Of a stretch of 64,000 bases of DNA, positions 1-9,400 are shown piece by piece (within the stretch, counting starts at the first letter, position 1; each line of letters starts with the position of its first letter). The notes beneath the pieces were generated by a model, which was not told where the DNA came from, did not search any database, and saw nothing but the letters and a program-made list of their open reading frames with translations. The translations under genes and the position numbers were made by a program. Source of the stretch: Limnomonas spitsbergensis (lineage: Eukaryota > Chlorophyta > Chlorophyceae > Chlamydomonadales); the NCBI GenBank assembly GCA_037349105.1, contig JAYJMM010000041.1, positions 2,604,001 to 2,668,000 of the forward strand, read 5' to 3'.

Positions 1-387
1 GGTATGGGACAGCAAGGGGGCATGGGACAGCAAGGCATGGGGCAGCAGGGTATGGGACAGCAGGGTATGGGACAGCAAGGGGGCATGGGACAGCAAGGCA
101 TGGGGCAGCAGGGTATGGGACAGCAGGGCATGGGGCAGCAGGGTAATGGGCAGCAGGGCATGGGGCTTCAGGGCATGGGCGGCCAGCAAGGCATGGGCCA
201 ACAGGGTATGGGCCAGCAAGGCATGGGTCAGCAGGGCATGGGTGGCATGACGGCGGAGCAGCAGCAGGCCTACTTGCAGCAGCAGCAGCAGTTCCATGCC
301 GCGTACAACCCCATGGCTTACGCTCAAGGTCAGCAGCAGCAGGGGTATGGCACCACAGGGGGGTACTCCGGTAGCGGCCGATTCTGA
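1..387 (+). CDS. C-terminal end of a Met/Gly/Gln-rich low-complexity protein (5' truncated)
   Basis: Open from the first base of the window to a TGA at 385-387. About 80 residues consist of degenerate MGQQG-type repeats (15-bp DNA units, some 18 bp). A glutamine-rich segment follows (runs at roughly residues 88-97 and 110-114), then a Tyr/Gly/Ser tail ending SGSGRF. The composition resembles prion-like or RNA-binding-protein tails, but no folded domain is inside the window, so I cannot name it. The repeat is in frame and the unique tail has steady coding character, so I take it as the real end of a gene that begins to the left. A bare minisatellite ORF is the alternative. Confidence 0.55.
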   Translation, partial: GMGQQGGMGQQGMGQQGMGQQGMGQQGGMGQQGMGQQGMGQQGMGQQGNGQQGMGLQGMGGQQGMGQQGMGQQGMGQQGMGGMTAEQQQAYLQQQQQFHAAYNPMAYAQGQQQQGYGTTGGYSGSGRF

Positions 388-428
388 GTGCTGAAAAGCA
401 ATGACTGGGCAATGACTAAACATTACTT

Positions 429-617
429 GCTGGATCTAGTGTGGGATGCCTCCAGTAGTAGCTAGATGTGGTGTATGCTGCCAACAGAAGTGGCTTGTTC
501 TAGGGTGGGCTGCTGCCAAAACTGGCTAGATTTAATGTGGGCTGCCATTAGAACTAGCTGGATCTAGTGTAGGGTGCTTCCAAAACTGGCTGGATTTAGT
601 TTGGGCTGCTGCTGCCC
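429..617. repeat. Degenerate ~32-bp tandem repeat, about six units
   Basis: Units begin GCTGGATCTAGTGT or similar and end around CTGCCA; six imperfect copies follow one another. The region from 388 to 1072 has no other recognisable feature and no convincing coding sequence. Confidence 0.5.
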
Positions 618-1072
618 GTGTTGACACTGGATGATTGGCCAGGCAGTGCAAGAGCCTGTAGCTCTAGGCTGGTCCCTACATGTCTGGAGCAGATTATGAC
701 TGGTCATACATCACTGGATTAGTGTCGCTTTCGAACTTAACCAAGGAGTGCTCTGGTTATTGGCGGGATTTCTGTTTGTCAGGTGGTGCTTTGGTCTCGA
801 GTCTCTTTGTTTGACGATGCGCACCTTGTGTCCTTTTGCGAGCTGGGCGTTCCTTGCTCGCGTCGGATTGTCTTTCACACCAGCGAAAGCCGCCATGCAC
901 AATTAGTGGCCGAGAAGCTGCCGACTGCTCTTCTTATCAACAATGGGAGATGTTTCTTTGAATGGAGGTATTTCTTTTCGGATTTGTGTCATGGATCCAG
1001 GGTGCTTAATCCCTGCCATGGACCAAAGGTGTGGTACGTCATCGATGTAAGTGCCCGCATGATAGTTTGGGG

Positions 1073-1940
1073 GGGGGAATATGGCGCGCGTTTACCATGT
1101 CCGTGGGGGGGGAAAAGTGCATTTACCAGGGAGCCAGGGGGGAAAAAGAAAGGGAGGGGGGGGAAATGGAAAGGGAAAAATTATAAAGGAGGGCTAATGC
1201 TCCTACAGGCATCACCCAATGCACAGTGAGAATTCCCCCCCAAATTTCCCCCCTACAACATACTTTCTGGCCCCATATATCAATTAGGGAACAGTTCCTG
1301 ATGTTAAATAAGTGAAAACTATATTCGAAACAAAATTCCTGACTGTCCCTAGCTGTTGGTCACCTACAAGTTCCGGCTTGCATGGCCCATATTCACACTA
1401 CTATGCATGGCATCTATCTATAGCTTCCATCCTTCTTCAGGCATCCTTGGAGAGAAAGAGATCTTCATGAAGGCCTTGGTGTCGTGCCTGTATGGCACAT
1501 GAGGTCAGATGCCAAGGTTGGACGTTTTAAGCACACAGTTGTGGGGGGGTCACAATCATTCAGCTGTCCAAGTAAGGGTCGGATTAAATCAGGCACACCA
1601 TACATCAGAAAATTGGCTATCAAGTAATAATGAACATGCAATTTGAACACATTGGCCTGCATGAACTTACCTCTTGAGGTGCCCGAGGTAGTCCCTTGCA
1701 CTGAAGTCCCTAGCCTTCCTGCCCATCCTCTTGGCTGCTGCCTCCTTCAGCTCATCCAGTTGGGTACCCTTGACAGGGCACCCACCGCTCGGTTGTTCCT
1801 GTTTCAGGCATGCAAACTGGCTGCAGAAGAGGCAGGCCAAGCATACATACTGTTTGTTACTGGACTGTTGGCTGCTTGGCTGGTTGGCTGGTTGGTTGCT
1901 GCTGGCTGGCTGCTGGCTGGCTGCTACTGGCTGGCCTTCA
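1073..1940 (-). repeat. Dispersed repeat, copy A (empty-site copy)
   Basis: About 870 bp, read on the minus strand, matches 27535-28402 plus 34831-34853 closely. It begins in a CAGCC-rich segment and contains an open segment coding a Cys-rich motif (YVCLACLFCS) followed by a charged stretch ending ARDYLGHLKR. A second conserved open segment (1465-1701) has 78 codons, against 82 in copy B. The Cys-rich segment stays open in copy A, whereas copy B has a 4-nt length change. No transposase motif was recognised. The copy is important because it is uninterrupted where copy B carries a retrotransposon (position about 1090-1106). Confidence 0.75.
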
Positions 1941-2044
1941 ATGGAAAAAAGAGGAAAGTGACAGCACATGGGCATGAGACCCTCTCTAAGACCCCAGCCA
2001 GGCATGTGTGGTAGTTGGACCTTCCCCTCCCCCCTCCCCCTTAC

Positions 2045-2164
2045 CTCCATCGACAGCTTGGACACAGTGGCAAACGTCAGCAGGAACAATGGTCCACACT
2101 GTATCAGCAGCGCCGGCGCCACAGCCAGGAAGTGGCTGGGCTGGTTGCGGTTGCCGATATGAGT
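2045..2164 (-). CDS. Unassigned exon, hydrophobic segment
   Basis: 120 nt between a CCTATAG acceptor and a GAG|GTAAGG donor, phase 0 on both sides (40 codons). The central 20 or so residues are hydrophobic (AVAPALLIQCGPLFLLTF) and could be a membrane segment. It lies downstream of the kinase exons on the same strand, but its phase does not match the last kinase donor (phase 1). Either an exon is missing or it belongs to another gene. The acceptor and first ~65 nt are repeated upstream (2228-2326). Confidence 0.4.
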
Positions 2165-2227
2165 CTATAGGGCAAGAGTGGTCGGGGCAGGGGAGGAGGG
2201 AGGGTAAAATCAATGGATTTTGATGTC

Positions 2228-2326
2228 TAAAAGGGTATCAGCAGCACCGGCGCAACGGCCAGGAAGTGGCTGGGCTGGTTGCGGTTGCCGATATGGGTCT
2301 ATTGGGCAGGAGTGGTAGGGGCAGGG
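2228..2326 (-). repeat. Upstream decayed copy of the 2045-2164 exon start
   Basis: About 98 bp matches 2102-2200 with a handful of changes, including the intron end and the first ~65 exon bases. The copied frame runs into a stop within a few codons. This is an example of an exon-edge copy. Confidence 0.7.
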
Positions 2327-2419
2327 AGTGGGATAGAAGCATTGGAATTTGAAACAAAAAAGTGTATACGGAAAAGTGTATCAGAGAGTGGCTCAGCCAA
2401 ACACCCATGCTTTTCTCAC

Positions 2420-3124
2420 CAGGCAGCTTCTCGTTGGCCAGCCACGGGTGAGACAGCAGCTCGCTCGCAGTCTTCTGTTTCCGGAGGAGGAGCGTCAAGA
2501 ACTCCGTCCCCTTGTCGTCCAGCTTCGAGGACAGGCTGGACAACATCAGGCCAACCAATACTTCATACATGCCCCCTATGAGCGTGCCTGTCCGCCCCTC
2601 CTCCCCACTCTCTTCCCACGCCTTCCATGAAGCCAGTGTCATCTTCGGTTCCTGCACCCAGAAAACACAGCAACATCAACCTTGAGCAACATCCAAGCGC
2701 CCTTGCTGCTTTCGCCGAACGCATGGATATACCGGGAAATCTGAGGGACGGACCACCAGCGCCAATCGCATATTCTATTTGATGGCTCCTTAAACACAGA
2801 GACCCACACAGGCAGCCGATGCCTCTGGACCCTTCATCCCACTGTTTCATGCAGAGTATGAAATGTGGCTGATGAAATCCTTCTCACCTGGCCTGCCTTC
2901 GCCACAGTCTCGAGGTCGATCAGCTTGTAGTAGAAGATCCATGCCCTGGCCTCCAGATTGTGGTGGACGCAGCGCAGCACGTTGGGCCAGCGGATGTCCC
3001 GGTGGACCAGGTCCTTCTCGTGGAGCCCCTGAAGGGCCCTCAGGACGCAGAGCATTGACAGCTGAATCTCGTCGCAGGACAGGGCCTCGGAAGCCACGGG
3101 GCGGCCGACGCTGGCGGCGTTCAA
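2420..3124 (-). CDS. Protein-kinase-like gene, C-lobe exons
   Basis: Three exons chain in phase: 3124-2888 (79 codons), 2740-2681 (20 codons) and 2651-2420 (77 codons plus one base). The first holds a kinase catalytic loop, HRDIRWPN, near 3004-2981, with the catalytic Asp and Mg-binding Asn present. At 2917-2909 the metal-binding Asp appears as DLE where most kinases have DFG. The last exon ends in TASELLSHPWL, a typical end of a kinase C-lobe. Splice sites are CAG|GTGAGA, AAG|GTTGAT and CCTG|GTGAGA. The N-lobe (glycine loop, VAIK lysine) was not found, so the gene is incomplete here; exon-like pieces at 3936-4025 and 4361-4459 on the same strand may belong to it. The HRDIRW form suggests an atypical or orphan kinase family. 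Confidence 0.65.
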
Positions 3125-3289
3125 CTGGTCGTGGGGAGCGCAACAAGGCATTGCAGGATCACACAAGTAGATTTGATGACACATGGATCATATGCATGCA
3201 AGACGGGCAAGGTGGTGATGGTCACTTCGAAGTTGATAAGACTGACAAACCTTTAGAACCTCTACCAAGGCCCATAATCTGCAATCGTG

Positions 3290-3870
3290 TTGGTGCCGAG
3301 TGAATTAAGAATCCACCCTCCCACCGACTTTCCCTCCCCTTCATCTCTCAGCTCGAGGCCCGCTCATCCTCTGTAGCCCTGTTGGTTCGTCATGCATCGA
3401 CTCTCGCTGTCCAGTGTTCAGGCCAGGCCTGGTTCTAAATGACCCCCGCCTCCCCCTTCAGCCCCCTACCTGAGGCCCCACCCAAGCCCGTGGCCCTGAA
3501 TGTGCCGAGTGAGGTCACCACCCTCCATTTCACGTCCCCTCCTGCAGCCACCTGCTGTACACTCGCCTAAACTATTTTGCCATTTGTGTGCTTGCATTTT
3601 CCACCCTGTCTTCCTCTCCCACTTCCCCTCCACTCAGCCCCTTGCCTCAGGCCTAACCCAAATCTGTGGCTCCCTCCCTCATCCCCTGACCCTTCTTCCC
3701 CCTGCCACAAGAACCGATACTCAGCAGCCTTGTGTGAGCCGATTGAGATCACCACGCTCCCTCCCACGTCCCCTCCCCCTTCAGTCCCCTACTGAAGGCC
3801 CGCCCATCATCTGCTGTCCCTATTGCTTCATCAACTCTCTCTGCCCTCGTCCATCCATGCCTAAATGTTG
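3290..3870. repeat. C/T-rich degenerate tandem duplication between kinase exons
   Basis: Two to three imperfect copies of a ~150-300-bp pattern. The phrases around 3338-3420 and 3777-3850, and around 3458-3545 and 3633-3780, echo one another (CACGTCCCCTCC, GGCCCGC). No convincing exon is visible in it. Confidence 0.45.
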
Positions 3871-3935
3871 AGTACCCCATTCTCTGCCTCAATTCCGTGG
3901 CTACTTCCAAAGCGAACATGTCCCATGGCACTCAC

Positions 3936-4025
3936 CACTTCTTCGTAAAGATCCTTCCCAGCAGCAGTTTCGGATCCATTTTTTCATTTCCGGACGGAGT
4001 CTGTGTTGCAAATGTCTGGAATTGC
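3936..4025 (-). CDS. Possible upstream exon of the kinase-like gene
   Basis: 90 nt between a TCCAG acceptor and an AAGTG|GTGAGT donor. It codes 29 residues including GNEKMDPKLLLGRIFTKK, phase 2 in and out. The donor matches consensus well. Its phase does not join directly to the catalytic exon at 3124, so at least one exon would be missing between them. Confidence 0.35.
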
Positions 4026-4360
4026 CTGGAGAAGCTGCATGCGGCCAGTACAGGCAGCCCAGTCCGACCCCGTACACTGCCTGTTAAGGCACACACAAGG
4101 GGTAATCACGCTCAAGAGGCAATTGTATGGAGCAGCATCCCTGTCTTGCCTGTCATTCACACCCTTGAAGTTCAGGAAAGGCAAGTAGCGGGTAGCAAAA
4201 GAGAGCCTTCCACTAAACTCTCTAATGTCAGGCGCAAGGGCGAACACACTATCTACAAACTGTCGCTCCGCTTCGTGACTCCTCCACGGAGACCCATGTT
4301 CATATATACGGGACCTATACACAGTCACCCCCTTCCTAGAGACAAGTGACCATAAGTCAC

Positions 4361-4459
4361 CTGCAGGTCTGGCAGGGCCACACCGACAGTGGCCTTGTAG
4401 GCCGTGAACGCGTGTATCTCCTTGATCACGCGATCCTTCTCGATGATGATGAGGGTATG
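4361..4459 (-). CDS. Possible upstream exon of the kinase-like gene
   Basis: 99 nt between CTCTGCAG and CTGCAG|GTGACT. The 33 codons include TLIIIEKDRVIKEIHAFTAY, with balanced, coding-like composition. Family not recognised. Same strand as the kinase exons, about 1.2 kb upstream of the catalytic loop. Confidence 0.4.
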
Positions 4460-4921
4460 CTGCAGAGGAGAAGACACATAACATCAGATCAACTGCATCA
4501 CTAGTGTGCTCATGCAATCTCCGAGAAAATAAATATGCAGGTTTACGAGAGGGAGCAGGTAGGAAGTGTGGACGGCAGGGAGGGCAGGGAGGGAGGACAT
4601 ACTACAGTTTAGCTTGCCGGTTGCCTCGTCCCCCTTTGGCCTCCGGAATCACACAGTTTGAGCGCTGAGGACCCAATTGCCGAGGACCCAGATCAACATG
4701 TAGGGGCTAGAGGTCCGGGGTTGGGGGCCTGGGGCTAGGTAGGGTCAGGGACAGGGGGCATGTGGGGTTCAGTGAGGGGGCAGAACCAGCAGGGGGGCAG
4801 GGCTGGGACCCAGCTACTGTGAACCCAACAATGATTATTTTTTCAGCTACAATGCCACACCATCGGCAGGCTGCCTCGCAGGAAGCTGACCAAACCTGAA
4901 CCGGCAAATGGCCGGCAATGG
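4460..4921. other. No gene recognised
   Basis: Between the last minus-strand exon and the 936-bp repeat. G-rich stretches near 4700-4810; I see no supported feature. Confidence 0.5.
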
Positions 4922-5857
4922 GTAAATTCAATTAGTGGGTAAAATTCGTTGTCACTGCAAGGCAGGGTTCATGGCAGGATCCAACGGAGGACTCGAGGCG
5001 TACAGTGTGCGATGATCGTCGTGTGGAGTAGTAGCGAGTAGGCAACACGACAAAGTAATCACACTAGAGTGACGCTGTAACCCCGGCGATCAACCCTGGC
5101 CAGTATATTTGTTCATGTGCGCCGACCAATAGCGCTAGATATCCTTGTCCATCACGTTTATGACATAGTGATTTAACGCGCTCGTACTCACACTACATTA
5201 CTCCTTTCGATGACTCTGCGCATTTCTATCTAGGTTTTGCCAGTTTCGCCACTCCCGCATCGCCGGGGACTGATTCGCGGACAGGCCGACGTGGCCAGAC
5301 CGAGCTCTGTCAAAGCGCGATCGCAATGAAGGGCAAGCCAGCCGGTACGCCAGCTGCTGCTTCTGCTGCTACTGCGCCGAGGCACTGCGATGTCTGCGAC
5401 TGCGACGTTCCGGCCCAGGCAGGCGCATGGGACGTGCACATAGGCGGTGCGTCAGCCGACTGGAGGCCGTGTGCCCGTGTTCAGGTTTCAGATAGCACGG
5501 GCCACAGTATTTTCGACATCCTGCTTAGGACAGCAGCCTCCAGGACATGTCAAGCGTCAAAAGGAATAGGGGTGTCTGCACTGTACAGAGGGGCGCATGG
5601 CGCTGCATGTAGGGTCGCATGGAAAGGATGGTATCGCATCGTTGCGTGCATGCTGCACAAAAATCGAAAAAGCCATGCGCTTAGGCAAAGCTTCGGAGCA
5701 GCGTTGTTGCGAGAGGTATCTATTCCATTGTGGACAATGTTTGTTTTGTTCTTGTTTGATTATGGTCAGCGGTTTCTGGTATCGCCGTTCGCTGACACTT
5801 ATTTTGCTTGTACAGTGTGACAGAGTGTAACGGTGGCGAGTTGGTTATTTGTAAATT
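4922..5857 (+). repeat. 936-bp dispersed repeat, copy 1
   Basis: Matches 37094-38031 in inverted orientation over its whole length. Both copies begin and end with GTAAATT (4922-4928 and 5851-5857 here), so this looks like the element's own terminus rather than a target duplication. It carries an open frame at 5326-5820 whose N-terminal ~90 residues are conserved in copy 2: Ala/Pro-rich, then CDVCDCDVP and a downstream WDVH that could form a small zinc-binding finger. The frame is disturbed after about residue 90 relative to copy 2. No transposase, inverted termini or LTR signature was found; it may be a non-autonomous element or solo terminal segment. Confidence 0.75.
5326..5820 (+). CDS. ORF inside the 936-bp repeat
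   Basis: 164 codons starting MKGKPAGTP. The segment up to about residue 90 is nearly identical to the inverted copy at 37-38 kb; after that the two copies are in different frames, implying an indel. Cys residues in CDVCDCD with a following WDVH are the only motif. Probably an element-encoded protein or remnant; function unknown. Confidence 0.35.
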   Translation: MKGKPAGTPAAASAATAPRHCDVCDCDVPAQAGAWDVHIGGASADWRPCARVQVSDSTGHSIFDILLRTAASRTCQASKGIGVSALYRGAHGAACRVAWKGWYRIVACMLHKNRKSHALRQSFGAALLREVSIPLWTMFVLFLFDYGQRFLVSPFADTYFACTV

Positions 5858-5977
5858 CTGAAGTGCCGTGAGGGGGGACGAGGATCAGGGATAAAAACAG
5901 CGCAGCACATTAGTGGTCATCCACGCCTTAAACGGAGTTCCTTCCTTTCCTTTCCTTTCATCAAGTCTCCTGCATTA

Positions 5978-6433
5978 ATGTCTGAGTCCTTGACCTTATA
6001 TCCTACACCTCATTCTGCTCGGCCTGTGCGTTATCCCATTTTGATTGGGTTGTGTGTACCGATTCCTGCAGGAATCCGCCACCGGCGGCGCTCCCTGAGC
6101 CAGTCCCTACACGGCCGGCCCGACGCCATCGTGCTCAGCGTCTTTGAAGACCCTTTTCGGCAGGACGATGCGCCCCGATTCCGCTCCCGTGACCCAGCAG
6201 CAAGTCCGGCACCGGCGGCTGCTGCCTGGCGGGGAGTGTTTGGCAGCAGGGTGGTAGGCGCCATCACCTCAGGATCTTGGGCGGGGACGGGCGTCCCGGC
6301 CGCTCCGCCAGATTCTTCGCTGGGCGGCGGTGCGGCATGGTCGCTGTGCAGCGGAGCGGAGCTGGCGGTGGCGCGTCAGGCGCTGATGCGTGAGCTGCCA
6401 CATCACCTGGGGGTCACGTGGCCCTCGTATCAG
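5978..6433 (+). CDS. LRR gene exon 1
   Basis: 152 codons ending WPSYQ at donor CAG|GTAAGG, phase 0. An internal TTCCTGCAG at 6063-6071 could be an acceptor, which would trim the exon to 6072-6433. Two copies of its last ~60 nt plus the donor follow at 6469-6640. Confidence 0.6.
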
Positions 6434-9400
6434 GTAAGGTGTTGGTGGCTGGCAGATGGCTGCAGCGTGTAAGGCGCTGAAGCGTGAGCTGCCACATCAC
6501 TTGGGCCTTCGGGGTCATGTGGCCCTCGCACCAGGTAAGGAGTTGGCGGATGGAGGTTGTGGCGGTGCGGCAGGCGCTGATGCGTGAGCTGCCACATTAC
6601 TTGGGGGTCAGATGGCCCTCGCGTTTGGTAAGCAGTTGGCGGTCGGCGGTTGCCGATTTTGCACCCATAGGGCAGCATACAAATTAGCAATAAATTCATG
6701 CTTGTGGGCAGGCAAATCATTTTTTTTTGTATTATACCAAATAATAAATTATTTGGTAATGTGTACCGGTACCGGTAAGTCTAACATTGTTATAAGCAGG
6801 TCATGCACGGGAACGGCACGAATACTATTCAGCCGCCCTCTTCCTGTCCCGTCTTGTTCCGGCGGCCCTTTGTCCCTGAACCCTTGATTCTAAACCCTCA
6901 ATTGCAAACCCTTAGCCCTGTGCACTGAATTTGCGACCCTAGAATCTGAACTCTACAGCCTCAACCCTAAATCCTGATGTCCGAATCGGCTGAACCAAAA
7001 GTCCTGAACCCAGGCTAAGAACATCATGACCCCTTTCCAACAAGTCCTGATTCCCTGACAACCTGCAGCTTTAACCCTGGGCCCACGACAGTGATAATTT
7101 TCAACCCTTCCAACTTTTCAACAGCATTGAATTTGAGCCCTTGCCCAGCAGTGGGATCCGTAGGCCATGGTATCTCCCTGTTGATCCCCCAGACTCATTC
7201 CCCCCCTCTTCCATCTCCCCTGGACACTCCCCCCAGTCCCCCCCTCTTTCCTTGTCGGACACGTCATTCCCCTCCTCGGCATGCTCCTCGCCTTTGATGT
7301 TTATCTCCCTCGCTACTTCAGCTCCACATCTCCTGCATGATTCATTTTGATCCCACCGGGCTGGACATGATCGGAGCCAGCCGAGGTTGGCCGAGGCAGT
7401 AGCGACGCCTAGCCCCGAGCATTGAAACGGATCGCGCCTTTCAGGCAGCGTAGGTGAAGCCCCTTGGCGAGCAGTGCTTGAAAGCTCATGCCTGATGCTG
7501 GTACATCAAAAAAATGTGGTACTGGTTGAACCAGATGTCGAGAATGAACGAATGGAGACAGGGACTCTGAAGGCGAGCAATTCATTTTCCGGTTTTTATT
7601 TGACTTTCGTCACCCCTCACCCGAGGGCGGCTCGTCAACCTGAGCTTACCAAAATCCATGCTGCCTTGGCATTTTATTTCTTTTCTTTCTCCAATTATCG
7701 CCACCCCTCATTCCGAATATGGTATTGTTATGACACGATTCACCGAGCACCTCAAGCTGACCGTCACAATTAAATACCGTGCAGTCAGTCTCATTTGGTG
7801 TCACTTATGGTTTCTCAAATTGAAACCACTGCTGACAATCGTATTTAAGCGTTCAACAGGCCAAACCAACTCGTGACAATCGCAAAAAATCGTATTTGTA
7901 CGAAAAAGTGTGGATATCGGCGTTTCGCGCCATTTGCAGGCTGTCTTTGCTTGTTTTTTCAATTTGCGTATTACCATTGCTATGGGTGATATTGTAAACG
8001 TTTCCCTTGCCCTCAAGGGGCGGCATGGTTACTCGGTGGGCAAGCACATGAAGATATCGTCCCTATTCTCACCAGCTTATCAGCAAGCGCAAAGGGAAAA
8101 GAGACAGGCAGCAGCAGCAGCAGATTTAGATGCATTAGTCATGCTCGCAGCCGCAGATGCGGATCCGGACCTCAACGGCGATTTGAATGGGGAGACACAT
8201 TTTGAGGATCCTGCTGATTACCTTACCATAGATGCACAAAACGAACGGTATGCTCGTAAGGTGATCGATCTGGCTGCCAGCGACATCGGTAGTATCGCCG
8301 AGCAGAGGCGTGCCGTCCCTTCCATCAGTTCTAGCGCGAAAAAGCGCAGCATCGGCATCTTTGCCGAGGCTACAGCAGTTGCCGCGATCTGGCATGGCAG
8401 CGTGGACCAACGGGCCAGAGGCACCAGGCCAGGGCTCAGCAGGAGCAAAAGCGGCAGTAGATCTGATGTTTTATTGTGTTATTTTCTGCTCCATATGCTC
8501 AGATCATACAATACGTTGTTGATGTTTGCTTGGGGAAGGGCATGTGCTTCCTTCCGGTCCTTTTTAGCTAAAACCAAATGTTTGAAAAACTCATGTTTTC
8601 AGTGAGAAACCGAACTAACTTAAAAAAATTCTGGGCAAACCAACTCGTGACAATCAACAACTTCAAATACGTTTTAGAAATGAAACCAAAAGCAAAAAAA
8701 ACCAAATGAGACTGACAGTACGGTAGTTAAACACCACTTCGGTATCTAATTATTAGGGAAGGCAAAGCGAATTCACTCATTTACGGATTTACGGATTTTT
8801 GGATTACATGCATGACACAATTTACGGAATAACGGATTAGTTGATTTGCGTATGACTTACATCACGTTCGGTATGTGCATCAATGTATGAACGGCAGCCT
8901 TAACCCTTAACCCTGGACCCCAAACCCTAAACCCCAAACCCTGAACCCTAAACCCATTGCCACAGGCGGCCACCCAGCAATTCAGCGCCGCGATGCTCAG
9001 CCAAGCCAACCTGTCACTGCACAAGAAGCTGGAGCTGAAGCGGGGGGGAGCGCGGCGTCTAGACCTGGATCTACATCCGGCAGAGCTGGCCTGCCTGTCG
9101 GCCGTCATGAGCCGTGTCACAGGGCTGCGGCACCTGTGCCTCTCTGGTAAGTAATTCCTAGCCATGGCGCCGCTTTACGCTGTCCCAATTAATTGTGTTA
9201 TATCATCATTTAAATATCACCAGTAAATATGTTAATGGTGATATTTAAATATTTTGGGACAGCGTAATATTTGAAAACATTTGTGCAAGTTGTTTGCAAT
9301 TTGGGTTAAGGGTTTAGCCACCGTAAGGACCGTAATCGACACAGCACTCATCTTCACCAGTTCTCCACTGCCCTGAGCAGATTCTCCCAACGCCAATAAA

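Noticed and set aside
4003..4349. Long open frame after the 4361 donor (VYRSRIYEHGSPW and onward)
   Set aside because: Would require a 25-nt intron and has no recognisable homology; splice logic not convincing.
4922..5857. GTAAATT as a target site duplication
   Set aside because: The same heptamer bounds both copies at different loci, so it belongs to the element.
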